18,454 nucleotides of DNA from JAHDCC01 sp964551835 (lineage in GTDB: Bacteria; Actinomycetota; Acidimicrobiia; Acidimicrobiales; SZUA-35): positions 1-18,454 of the forward strand of contig CAZKEM010000021.1 of NCBI GenBank assembly GCA_964551835.1. Direction: 5' to 3'. Position numbers and translations under genes: made by a program. Positions 7,387 through 14,306 of the stretch are shown one piece after another; position 1 is the first letter of the stretch; each line of letters starts with the position of its first letter. The notes beneath the pieces were generated by a model. It had not been told where the DNA came from. It saw nothing but the letters and a program-made list of their open reading frames with translations, and made no database searches.

Positions 7387-9948
7387 ATGTCATTTTTTCT
7401 TCGCACATTTGGACCGGTTTCAGGTCCGTCGCCGAAACGGAATCGTCGTCGCAATCCTTTCTGGCGTTTCCGCCGACTCGTGTTCGCCATCGGACTTGCT
7501 GGTTTGATGCTTCTTGGGTTCGGAATCTACGCTGTCAACCAGACAGACACACGAGACGCGTTAGGACAGCTTGAAGAGGCGCTTGACGAAATTTCGCTGA
7601 TCTGCACGAGCGAAGTCTTGGAGCCGGGTTCGTGCACAGTCGAGACCTCAGCAGCTCAACTAGCGGCCGACGAAAACCGTGAAGTGGTTACCTTTGAAGA
7701 GATTCCTGCGATTGTCATCCTGACGACCTTGGCCGCCGAAGACCGTAATTTCGGAATCGTTTGTGAGGCCGGAACTTGTGAGGATGGAGGAGGCGGGCAC
7801 AGCGGAGTCGATCCGAAGGGTCTCACCCGTGCGGTGTATCAAACCGCCACCGGCGGAAATGTTCAGGGTGGTTCGACCATCACCCAGCAACTTGTCAAGC
7901 AGACTACCGGGAACACCGAAGCCACGGTCGGGCGTAAAGCTGAAGAAGCGGCGCTCTCGATTCAGCTCGAAAAGCAATTAAATAAAGAACAGATTATGAC
8001 GCACTATCTAAACCTCATTTTCTATGGACGAAATGGCTATGGTGCCCAAGCTGCGTCGCGTGTCTTTTTCGACAAAGAAATGAACGAGCTAACTATCAGC
8101 GAGGCCGCGCTGCTGGCTACCCAAATTCGTTCACCTAGCGGAAACCCCTTAGATAACCCAGAGCTGACTCAGATTAGGGTAAACGCGGTGCTCGATGGCC
8201 TTGAAGAAGAAGGTTGGGTTAGTCCGGGGGAATTGGCTGCGGCCCGAGCAGAAGACGTTGTTGCCAGCCTGCAACAGTACCAAGAGCCCGAAAACCTTGG
8301 TGAGGTGAAGGGTCTTGAAGCAGGGTCAGAGCATTTCATCGAAGCGGTTCGCCAAGAGCTTGAAGTAATTTACGAGGGTGAGGCGACCCAGGGCGGCTAC
8401 CGGGTCTACACCACGCTGGATCAACAGAAACAACAGATGGCTTTCAACGCCCTGTACGGCAACGAAACGGTTCTCGACCCGGCGTTTAACGAAAACAACA
8501 CCGAGTTCCGCGGTTCCGTCGTCACCATAGACGATCAGGGCCGGGTCGTGGCCATGGTCGGAGGTAAGAGTTTTGGCGAGACCGGAAAGTTCAACACGGC
8601 TACCAACGGTCGTAACGGTAACGGGCCAGGACGTCAACCGGGTTCTACCTACAAGCCGTTTGCCCTGGCTGCCCTGATCGAACAAGGCGACTCCGGTAAG
8701 TCGCTATTTGAAATCGAACTCTCCGGCCCACTGATCTTCCCTGGAGCTGACAATGGGGAAGACTGGGAAGTAACTGGAGCCCGCTCTGGTAAGAAGCCTT
8801 ATCTGGACGGTGTCGAAGGTCTTCAGAGGTCATCGAACCATGTCTACGCTCAGATGGCCTTAGATGTGACCCCCGAGGCGGTAGTAGAGCTATCACAGGA
8901 GATGGGAATTACCAAAGAGATGGATCCTGTAGTTTCGATCGCCCTTGGTACCAAAGAAGTGGCACCGCTTGACATGGCTTCGGCGTATTCAACGTTTGAG
9001 CGAGAAGGCGAGGCGCTTAAACCGGTTCTAATCGAGCGCATCGAAAATGCAGATGGTGACATTCTGTGTTGGTATCCGGACGTACAAGACGAGCGGTCAA
9101 AGGTCGATTGTAAAGACCGTCCGAATCGTGAGTACGAGCCTGAACAGGCGCCTGACCGTGCTGGCGACCAAGTGATCAAGCCGGAGACAGCTCGCAACGT
9201 CAACCATGCGATGGAACGTGTTGTGACCCAGGGGACCGGAACCGCAGCCCAGGTCGACGGACGCCCCGTCGCCGGCAAGACCGGCACTACCCAAGATAAC
9301 TGGGATGCTTGGTTCGTCGGCTTTTCCTGTGATGCGACGACTACTGTTTGGCTCGGTAATGACGACAACTCTAACCTGGTTGATCAACGTAAACGAGACA
9401 TTGGTGGCGGCGGGCTTCCGTCCGAAATCTGGTCAAACTATATGACCGAATACCTGGCCGACGCTCCCGAATGCGGCGATGAGAATTGGCCGACGGACGA
9501 TAATTTTGAGGGTGATATTTTGCGGGAGGAACTCAAGTTCAGGGCCGCTCGTATACCTTGCTACCCATCGGGCATTCCCGAGCTTGAGGATCCAAACCGG
9601 GGCGGCTTCAAGGGTGATGAGTGGATTGGGTGTATCGCTTACGACGCGAGCGACCCCAACGATCCGAACAATCCGAACAATCCGAATAGTAGGTTCTATT
9701 TCTACAATCCGGACGGCGTCTTCAATCCGAACAACCCGAACAGTCCGTTCAATCCAAACAACCCGAACAGTCCGGACAACAACGGGAACAACAACGGCAA
9801 CGGGAACAACAACGGCAACAACAACAACAACGACAACGGCAACAACAACGACAACGGCAACAACAACGGCAACGGGAACAACAACGAGGATGAAGAAAAC
9901 AATAACTCGATTCCCTCAACGAGCATCCCGGGTGTCAACCCCAACTAA
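7387..9948 (+). CDS. ponA: Bifunctional class A penicillin-binding protein (glycosyltransferase 51 + transpeptidase)
   Basis: 853 residues; polymerises lipid II into glycan strands and cross-links the stem peptides on the outer face of the membrane. A short basic cytoplasmic head is followed by one anchor helix (about 31-50). The GT51 domain shows catalytic E118 in AAEDRNF, GGSTITQQLVKQTTG (161-175) and YLNLIFYGRNGYGAQAAS. The transpeptidase has all three motifs: S420-T-Y-K423, S482-S-N484 and K631-T-G-T634. Between F122 and the HSGVD that normally follows almost at once, about a dozen extra residues are inserted, carrying C126 and C131. The protein has ten cysteines, all predicted outside the membrane. 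The last 95 or so residues are a Pro-Asn then Asn-Gly repeat tail ending in IPSTSIPGVNPN. ATG start with AAGG eight bases upstream. The place between DUF5318 and rpsF matches ponA1 of mycobacteria. Confidence 0.97.
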   Translation: MSFFLRTFGPVSGPSPKRNRRRNPFWRFRRLVFAIGLAGLMLLGFGIYAVNQTDTRDALGQLEEALDEISLICTSEVLEPGSCTVETSAAQLAADENREVVTFEEIPAIVILTTLAAEDRNFGIVCEAGTCEDGGGGHSGVDPKGLTRAVYQTATGGNVQGGSTITQQLVKQTTGNTEATVGRKAEEAALSIQLEKQLNKEQIMTHYLNLIFYGRNGYGAQAASRVFFDKEMNELTISEAALLATQIRSPSGNPLDNPELTQIRVNAVLDGLEEEGWVSPGELAAARAEDVVASLQQYQEPENLGEVKGLEAGSEHFIEAVRQELEVIYEGEATQGGYRVYTTLDQQKQQMAFNALYGNETVLDPAFNENNTEFRGSVVTIDDQGRVVAMVGGKSFGETGKFNTATNGRNGNGPGRQPGSTYKPFALAALIEQGDSGKSLFEIELSGPLIFPGADNGEDWEVTGARSGKKPYLDGVEGLQRSSNHVYAQMALDVTPEAVVELSQEMGITKEMDPVVSIALGTKEVAPLDMASAYSTFEREGEALKPVLIERIENADGDILCWYPDVQDERSKVDCKDRPNREYEPEQAPDRAGDQVIKPETARNVNHAMERVVTQGTGTAAQVDGRPVAGKTGTTQDNWDAWFVGFSCDATTTVWLGNDDNSNLVDQRKRDIGGGGLPSEIWSNYMTEYLADAPECGDENWPTDDNFEGDILREELKFRAARIPCYPSGIPELEDPNRGGFKGDEWIGCIAYDASDPNDPNNPNNPNSRFYFYNPDGVFNPNNPNSPFNPNNPNSPDNNGNNNGNGNNNGNNNNNDNGNNNDNGNNNGNGNNNEDEENNNSIPSTSIPGVNPN
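9652..9903 (+). repeat. In-frame tandem repeats encoding the Asn-rich PBP tail
   Basis: Imperfect repeats of a CCGAACAAY-type unit (Pro-Asn-Asn) occupy about 9660-9780, interrupted by a Phe/Tyr-containing stretch at 9692-9724. After that, short units of AACAACAACGGC or AACGACAACGGC type (Asn-Asn-Asn-Gly / Asn-Asp-Asn-Gly) run to about 9890. Such arrays are prone to slippage, so their length probably differs between strains. Confidence 0.85.
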
Positions 9949-9960
9949 ACGTTCGTCCCT

Positions 9961-10000
9961 GTCACATATGGTCGTTACTATGTGACGATCATGAGTGATC
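9961..10000. repeat. Two adjacent inverted repeats in the ponA-rpsF spacer
   Basis: GTCACATA (9961-9968) and TATGTGAC (9979-9986) are perfect 8-base arms around a 10-base loop. Immediately after, GATCA (9987-9991) and TGATC (9996-10000) form a second, smaller inverted repeat. No T-run follows, so this is not a classical intrinsic terminator. It may be a weak ponA terminator or an operator for the ribosomal-protein operon; the sequence does not decide. Confidence 0.5.
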
Positions 10001-10085
10001 ATCTGCCGGATTGTCTAAACAGTCCGCTAACATTACGGGCTGTAGATAAGTTCTTTGGTGCAACATTGCCTAGAGACCTTACCCT

Positions 10086-10137
10086 GCTCTCGAACGCCGA
10101 GAGCCCCAGAGATGGGTCCACAGGGAGGACATCCTAA
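10086..10137 (+). promoter_or_regulatory. Hairpin-containing 5' leader and ribosome-binding site of rpsF
   Basis: Two adjacent hairpins can form in the message: GCTCTCG (10086-10092) with CGAGAGC (10098-10104) around AACGC, and CCCA (10105-10108) with TGGG (10113-10116) closing the GNRA-type loop GAGA. The second arm of the first stem begins with CCG-like bases (10097-10099 read CCG). A strong GGGAGG (10123-10128) follows, nine bases before the rpsF ATG. Many bacteria control rpsF through a leader that binds the S6:S18 complex and carries a conserved CCG. Whether this structure is a version of that element is inference. Confidence 0.45.
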
Positions 10138-10461
10138 ATGCGAGCTTACGAGCTCATGGTTATTTTTAAGGCTGAGACTGAAGAGTCAGATATTCAGACC
10201 AGCATAAACAAGCTTGAGGGCATAGCTAAAGAAGCTGGTGGCTCGCTCGAGAAACTCGACAAGTGGGGCGTAAAGTCCTTTGCGTATGAGATGAAAAAGG
10301 CTAATGAAGGCTTTTATGTTGTTCTCGAATTCTTGGCCCCAAATGCCCTGGCTGAAATTGATCGCACGCTGCGAATTGCGGACAATGTAATCCGCCATAA
10401 ATTCCTTCGTTTACCTCTCGATGAAGCCCATCGTCGAGGTTTGGCGAACGCCACAGCATAG
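10138..10461 (+). CDS. rpsF: 30S ribosomal protein S6
   Basis: 107 residues. S6 binds 16S rRNA together with S18 in the platform of the small subunit. Family marks are MRAYELMVIFKAE at the start, LEKLDKWGVKSFAYEMKKANEGFYVVLEFLA in the centre, and IADNVIRHKFLRLPLDEA near the end. Length is normal and the tail is short. The ATG follows a strong GGGAGG. The gene opens the tight rpsF-ssb-rpsR-rplI operon; the gap to ssb is 12 bases. The 189-base spacer before it holds inverted repeats and a hairpin leader that may control the operon. Confidence 0.98.
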   Translation: MRAYELMVIFKAETEESDIQTSINKLEGIAKEAGGSLEKLDKWGVKSFAYEMKKANEGFYVVLEFLAPNALAEIDRTLRIADNVIRHKFLRLPLDEAHRRGLANATA

Positions 10462-10473
10462 GAGAACCCTAAT

Positions 10474-10929
10474 ATGGCCATGGACAACTCTGTAACTGTT
10501 ACCGGAAACGCAACTCGAGAACCCGAACTACGGTTCACGCCTTCGGGCCAAGCCGTAGCTAATTTCGGACTGGCGGTGAATCGTCGTTGGCAAAACCGCC
10601 AAACTCAGGAATGGGAAGAAAAGGTCTCGTTCTTTGACATCACCTGCTGGGCTCAGTTGGCTGAGAACGCCGCAGAATCTGTAGCCAAGGGAACTCGAGT
10701 AACTGTGACCGGTCGGCTTGACCAGCGAAGCTGGGAAAACCAGGAAGGCGAGAAACGATCCAAAGTCGAGATCGTCGCCGATGATGTTGCTGTAAGCCTC
10801 AAATGGGCGACAGCGGAAGTACTTAAGAACGAGCGGTCAGCCCCTGGCGGACCAAACCAAGGTGGTGGAGGCTATCAGAAACCAGCCGCTGCCGCCCCTG
10901 CATACAACGCGGACGAGGAGCCCTTCTAA
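10474..10929 (+). CDS. ssb: Single-stranded DNA-binding protein
   Basis: 151 residues. It coats single-stranded DNA in replication, recombination and repair, normally as a tetramer. The OB-fold domain (about 1-110) starts MAMDNSVTVTGNATREPELRF and contains GQAVANFGLAVNRRW, SFFDITCWAQLAENAAESV and KGTRVTVTGRLDQRSWE. A short Gly-rich, Ala/Pro linker leads to NADEEPF, the acidic tip ending in Pro-Phe through which SSB recruits partner proteins. The stop of rpsF contains the start of the GGAGAA ribosome-binding site (10461-10466). The stop TAA shares one base with the rpsR ATG (TAATG), a coupling arrangement. Location between rpsF and rpsR is standard. Confidence 0.98.
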   Translation: MAMDNSVTVTGNATREPELRFTPSGQAVANFGLAVNRRWQNRQTQEWEEKVSFFDITCWAQLAENAAESVAKGTRVTVTGRLDQRSWENQEGEKRSKVEIVADDVAVSLKWATAEVLKNERSAPGGPNQGGGGYQKPAAAAPAYNADEEPF

Positions 10930-11387
10930 TGCCTAGAGGTCGAAATAAAGGTTTGAAACTAAAGTCGAACGACAGTGGTCGTAAGACAAAGAAAAAAATT
11001 AGCCCGTTGTCTTCGGACAAGATCGAATACGTCGACTATAAAGACGTCGATCTTCTGGGCAAGTTCATGTCGGACCGGGCGAAAATTCGTACCCGTCGTG
11101 TAACCGGCAATGACACTCAGCAACAGCGAGTCATCGCTCGTGCTATCAAGAATGCTCGAGAAATGGGACTACTCCCATATGCCAGCCGAGTAACCACTCG
11201 AGGACGTGGCGGAAACCGAAACCGTGACGACCGTCGTGGAGGCAACGACTCCCGTTCGGAGTCTCGTGGACCTCGGAACCAAACAGACGAGTCCACAACC
11301 GAAAATCTGGAAACACCAACTGAAGAAACACCCACGGTCGAGGCAGGTCCAGAAACTGTGGAAACAACCGAGGCGGCCGAAGCGTAA
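10929..11387 (+). CDS. rpsR: 30S ribosomal protein S18 with long Arg/Gly-rich and acidic C-terminal extension
   Basis: 152 residues, about twice the usual 75-90. The S18 core lies at about 22-84: KISPLSSDKIEYVDYKDVDL, LGKFMSDRAKIRTRRVTG, then QQRVIARAIKNAREMGLLPY. Where zinc-binding S18 proteins have CPxC, this one has S25-P-L-S28, and the whole protein contains no cysteine, so it is a zinc-free form. After the core comes an Arg/Gly/Asn-rich segment (about 88-117) and then a Thr/Glu-rich acidic tail (119-152) without basic residues. The tail is in frame and ends exactly at the TAATG overlap with rplI, so it is not a read-through artefact. GAGGAG (10915-10920) precedes the ATG by eight bases. 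S18 pairs with S6 on the platform of the small subunit. Confidence 0.95.
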   Translation: MPRGRNKGLKLKSNDSGRKTKKKISPLSSDKIEYVDYKDVDLLGKFMSDRAKIRTRRVTGNDTQQQRVIARAIKNAREMGLLPYASRVTTRGRGGNRNRDDRRGGNDSRSESRGPRNQTDESTTENLETPTEETPTVEAGPETVETTEAAEA

Positions 11388-11833
11388 TGAAGGTTGTACT
11401 GCACGAACGAATTGATGGCCTTGGTAGTCGCGGTGACATCGTTGATGTGTCCGATGGTTATGCCCGCAACTCTTTGATACCCAAGGGGCTTGCGCAGCAG
11501 GCCACCGAAGGTGTCACAGCTCAAGCCGAAGCTATGAAAAGAGCCTGGCAGCTTCGAAACGCTAAAGATCGTGAGTCTGCTGAAGAGCTAGCGAAGACCC
11601 TTGTTCCCCAAACGATTGGCATCGCTGCTCGAGCCAGCGGCGAAGGCAAGTTGTTCGGTTCGGTTTCCGCCTCCGATATCGCTGATGCGGTCAAAGAGCA
11701 GACAGGTATCGAACTCGATCGTAAAATGATCGAACTCGACGAAACCATCCGCTCGGTAGGCACGCTCTCAGTGATGGTTAAGCCACACTCTGAAGTGGCG
11801 TTTCCGCTTTCGGTTGACGTGACTGCCAGTTAG
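11387..11833 (+). CDS. rplI: 50S ribosomal protein L9
   Basis: 148 residues, normal length. L9 is an elongated protein at the base of the L1 stalk that helps keep reading frame. The N-terminal rRNA-binding domain shows MKVVLHERIDGLGSRGDIVDVSDGYARNSLIPKGLA with the conserved Gly-rich turn. The connecting helix (about 45-75) and the C-terminal domain with GKLFGSVSASDIADAVKEQTG follow. Its ATG shares one base with the rpsR stop (TAATG), and the only upstream ribosome-binding candidate is a distant GAGG, so translation is probably coupled to rpsR. It ends the operon; a 161-base spacer leads to dnaB. Confidence 0.98.
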   Translation: MKVVLHERIDGLGSRGDIVDVSDGYARNSLIPKGLAQQATEGVTAQAEAMKRAWQLRNAKDRESAEELAKTLVPQTIGIAARASGEGKLFGSVSASDIADAVKEQTGIELDRKMIELDETIRSVGTLSVMVKPHSEVAFPLSVDVTAS

Positions 11834-11856
11834 TTTCCCCAAACCAACGACGTTCC

Positions 11857-11970
11857 TGTGGATAGGTGTACCTAGTCGGCGCTCGCATTGACTGTTAGTA
11901 CACACATAGTCAACAGATCTACTAAGTTATGCACAGCTAATTCACATAGTTGTTGGTATAGCTATTCACA
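11857..11970. promoter_or_regulatory. Cluster of DnaA-box-like sequences before dnaB
   Basis: The 161-base rplI-dnaB spacer holds TTATGCACA (11927-11935, plus strand), which fits the relaxed DnaA-box consensus TTWTNCACA. There are also three one-mismatch versions: TGTGGATAG (11857-11865, the minus-strand reading CTATCCACA), TAATTCACA (11938-11946) and CTATTCACA (11962-11970). Four such sites in about 115 bases suggest DnaA binding, either to control dnaB or as an auxiliary DnaA-binding locus. Promoter elements for dnaB were not convincingly located. Confidence 0.45.
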
Positions 11971-11994
11971 GGCAACTTGGAGGACAATAAACAG

Positions 11995-13422
11995 ATGAGT
12001 GAAGGGCTTCCGCTAACCCGTGTGCCGCCGCACAACCTGCGAGCTGAAGAATCAGTCCTCGGAGCGATGCTTCTCAGCCGCGAAGCAATCGCCGAAGTAG
12101 TCGAATCGGCCAAGGCCGAAGACTTTTACAAGCCAGCCCATGGTCACATATACGAAGCGATTGCCGGGCTTTATGCGACTGGTCAGCCCGTAGATGCAGT
12201 GACGGTTTCCGAAGAACTTGAACGAAGCAACCTGCTCGACGATATTGGTGGCCCAGCGGTTCTTTTAGACTTTCAGGCCTCGACACCTGCAATCGGTAAC
12301 GCCGCTCACTACGCCAAGATAATTGAAGAACGAGCGCTACTACGACGGCTTGTGCTGGTTAGCAACGATATTGCCGAAATGGCATACAGCGTTCCCGAAG
12401 ACGTGATCAAGGCAGTTGACGATGCCGAAGCACGCATGTTTGAAGTAGCGCAACGTCGGGTTACTAACACAACAGCGCCAATTAAAGAACTACTTACTGC
12501 AACCTTGGACCGCTTAGAATCCCTTTACGACCGAGGCGATTCAATAACTGGAGTAAGCACCGGATTTATAGACTTAGACGACAACCTCGCTGGTCTCCAA
12601 CCCGGAGCGCTATATGTTCTAGGCGCAAGGCCAGCCATGGGTAAGACCGCCTTTGCTCTCGGGATGGCAGCTAATGCAGCCTTAACCGACAACCGGCCGG
12701 TACTTGTCTTCTCGTTGGAAATGAGCCAAGTCGAACTCACCCAACGCATCCTGTGCTCACAAGCGTTAGTTGATGCAAGCCGAATGAAAACAGGGCGCCT
12801 ACAGGACACCGATTGGGCCAAGATATCGCAGGCGGTCGGCAAACTAGGTGAAGCGCCCATCTATATCGACGACAACCCGCACACCTCGGTGATGGATATT
12901 CGGGCCAAGGCTCGACGACTAAAGAGTAGGGTCGGCGACCTAGGTCTGGTGGTGGTTGACTACATTCAGCTGATGACAGGCCGCAGTAACGCTGAAAGCC
13001 GACAGGTTGAGGTGTCTGAGATAAGTCGAAATTTGAAGATTTTGGCCCGTGAACTCGACGCTCCAGTCGTCGCTCTGGCTCAGCTCAACCGTTCGCTCGA
13101 ACAGCGAGTCGACAAACGGCCAATGCTGTCAGACCTACGCGAATCAGGCTCGTTGGAACAAGACGCAGACGTAGTTCTTTTTCTTTACAGGGATGAAATT
13201 TACGACGAACAATCGCCCCACAAAGGCGTTGCCGAAGTCATCATTGGTAAACATCGAAACGGACCAACGGGAAAGGTGAAACTTGCCTTTCGCGGACAGT
13301 TCACCAGATTTGAGAATATGGCCCGAATGGCGCCCGAAGCAGGCCAATCAACAAGTTCGACTCCGCCCGGAACAAGCCCTGCAGCCAACGGTATGCCGCC
13401 GTCGAATATGGGTGGTTTCTAA
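11995..13422 (+). CDS. dnaB: Replicative DNA helicase DnaB
   Basis: 475 residues from ATG at 11995, which has GGAGG (11979-11983) eleven bases upstream; a frame-compatible TTG at 11977 overlaps that site and is rejected. DnaB is the hexameric 5'-3' helicase that unwinds the replication fork. The N-terminal domain begins VPPHNLRAEESVLGAMLLS. The RecA-like domain carries STGFIDLDDNLAGLQPG, Walker A in GARPAMGKTAF with K217, LVFSLEMSQVELTQRI, the Walker B strand LGLVVVDYIQLMTG, and SDLRESGSLEQDADVVLFLYRDE with KHRNGPTGKVKL near the end. A Ser/Pro-rich tail of about 35 residues follows. Actinobacterial dnaB genes often carry inteins; none is present, as the Walker A and Walker B regions are uninterrupted. 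It follows the ribosomal-protein operon, as in mycobacteria. Confidence 0.98.
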   Translation: MSEGLPLTRVPPHNLRAEESVLGAMLLSREAIAEVVESAKAEDFYKPAHGHIYEAIAGLYATGQPVDAVTVSEELERSNLLDDIGGPAVLLDFQASTPAIGNAAHYAKIIEERALLRRLVLVSNDIAEMAYSVPEDVIKAVDDAEARMFEVAQRRVTNTTAPIKELLTATLDRLESLYDRGDSITGVSTGFIDLDDNLAGLQPGALYVLGARPAMGKTAFALGMAANAALTDNRPVLVFSLEMSQVELTQRILCSQALVDASRMKTGRLQDTDWAKISQAVGKLGEAPIYIDDNPHTSVMDIRAKARRLKSRVGDLGLVVVDYIQLMTGRSNAESRQVEVSEISRNLKILARELDAPVVALAQLNRSLEQRVDKRPMLSDLRESGSLEQDADVVLFLYRDEIYDEQSPHKGVAEVIIGKHRNGPTGKVKLAFRGQFTRFENMARMAPEAGQSTSSTPPGTSPAANGMPPSNMGGF

Positions 13423-13440
13423 GGTCAACGACCTCAAACC
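13414..13440. terminator. Hairpin spanning the dnaB stop codon, candidate terminator
   Basis: GGTTT (13414-13418) pairs with AAACC (13436-13440), and inside it AGGTC (13422-13426) pairs with GACCT (13430-13434) around AAC. It lies at the end of dnaB and before a convergent gene, a sensible site for a terminator. There is no following T-run, so function is unproven; U-less terminators are common in Actinobacteria. Confidence 0.45.
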
Positions 13441-13483
13441 CAAATTGTGGACGCTGATTCTTACCGGAATTCCCTTGGACGGC

Positions 13484-13918
13484 TCACCCAGAAGGTTGAA
13501 CAAAAATGGCCGGAGGAGAATCATTGACCGATGTGCCATCGGCTTGTGGGTTTACCTGAACTTCGCCAGTCGATATTTCCGGTGTTGGAGGTTCCGGCGC
13601 AGGATTGCTACGAGGACGACTCATTCCGAGCAGGGTCAGACCGATGGCCGATACGAGTAGCAGCCTAAAAAACAACGTACTGAACCTAGTTGGGCCGGGT
13701 GACGCTGGATGAACAATAGGATCTGGAAGTTCGCTCAGGCTGCTGGATATGACCGATGCCGACCGTCGGACCTGTCGGGCTCGAGTCGGCGAGTCCATAG
13801 GTTGAGCAACGACCGTACCGGCTTGCCGTCGCCTAGGCTCGTCAAAGAAGTTTGCCGCTTCTTGAGGGTTCGTCTTGGTTGCCAAAGTATAGATCTCCCG
13901 CCCGCTAAGAGTCATCAT
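13484..13918 (-). CDS. Hypothetical single-pass membrane protein
   Basis: 144 residues from ATG at 13918, which has GGTGA eight bases upstream; a GTG at 13930 in the same frame is the alternative. I recognise no family. The N-terminal 85 or so residues are polar and rich in Arg, Ser and Pro, including TLSGREIYTLATKTNPQEA and PTRARQVRRSAS. One hydrophobic segment (about 86-106, STLFFRLLLVSAIGLTLLGM) follows, preceded by Arg and followed by RPRS. The last 40 residues are Pro/Glu-rich and probably lie on the other side of the membrane. The gene is convergent with dnaB and follows a second small membrane-protein gene on the same strand with a 60-base gap. Coding is supported by an uninterrupted frame, a plausible start and a membrane helix, but not by homology. 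Confidence 0.55.
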   Translation of the reverse strand: MMTLSGREIYTLATKTNPQEAANFFDEPRRRQAGTVVAQPMDSPTRARQVRRSASVISSSLSELPDPIVHPASPGPTRFSTLFFRLLLVSAIGLTLLGMSRPRSNPAPEPPTPEISTGEVQVNPQADGTSVNDSPPAIFVQPSG

Positions 13919-13978
13919 CGACGCTCTCACCCCGGATCTTTAACAGGACTCGCTAGGCAGAGCTACCTGAGTCAACGT

Positions 13979-14194
13979 TTAAGATAGTAACGAAACAAAG
14001 GCCCAAAGAGCTGCGACGGTTCCCATGCCCATAAAGACAATAGACCGCAGCAGGGGCGGTTTTTCTAGATCGCCCTCTTGAGTCTCGCTTCGGGGTTTCA
14101 AAATGGCAGCTGCCGGCCCGACTATCATGGCGCCACCTATGGCCAAAACGAGGTACGGGAGAAGGTTTTCGCCTAAGAAAACTTGGAGGATCAT
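13979..14194 (-). CDS. Small two-helix membrane protein, unknown function
   Basis: 71 residues. Two hydrophobic segments are evident: about 11-32 (LLPYLVLAIGGAMIVGPAAAIL) and about 48-70 (LLRSIVFMGMGTVAALWAFVSLL). A polar loop with mixed charge (KPRSETQEGDLEKPP) joins them, and the protein ends almost at the second helix, so both ends probably face the same side. The spacing and sharp helix boundaries make coding likely. No clear ribosome-binding site precedes the ATG; a TAAACT -10-like element (14210-14205) ends ten bases before it, so the leader may be very short. It lies downstream of the chelatase operon on the same strand, but 208 bases and a palindrome separate them, so an independent unit is more likely. 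The function is unknown. Confidence 0.62.
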   Translation of the reverse strand: MILQVFLGENLLPYLVLAIGGAMIVGPAAAILKPRSETQEGDLEKPPLLRSIVFMGMGTVAALWAFVSLLS

Positions 14195-14306
14195 ATGTTT
14201 ACCCAGTTTAGCGAGTCAGAAGAATTGCTACCCGATATTTAAGTATCCAACCAAGCTTGACGACTGTAGTTAATAACCGATGATTAGTCACCCAACATCG
14301 GCACTC

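Noticed and set aside
9479..9985. 168-codon plus-strand frame with long Thr runs, and an opposite Leu-rich frame at 9702-9944
   Set aside because: Both are frame-shifted readings of the Asn-rich repeat that encodes the PBP tail.
11977..11994. TTG start giving six extra residues on DnaB
   Set aside because: The TTG overlaps the GGAGG ribosome-binding site for the ATG at 11995.
14195..14242. 15-codon plus-strand frame (starts MFTQFSES) behind a GGAGG sequence
   Set aside because: The GGAGG is the reverse complement of codons at the start of the 71-residue membrane protein, and nothing downstream on the plus strand could use a leader peptide.
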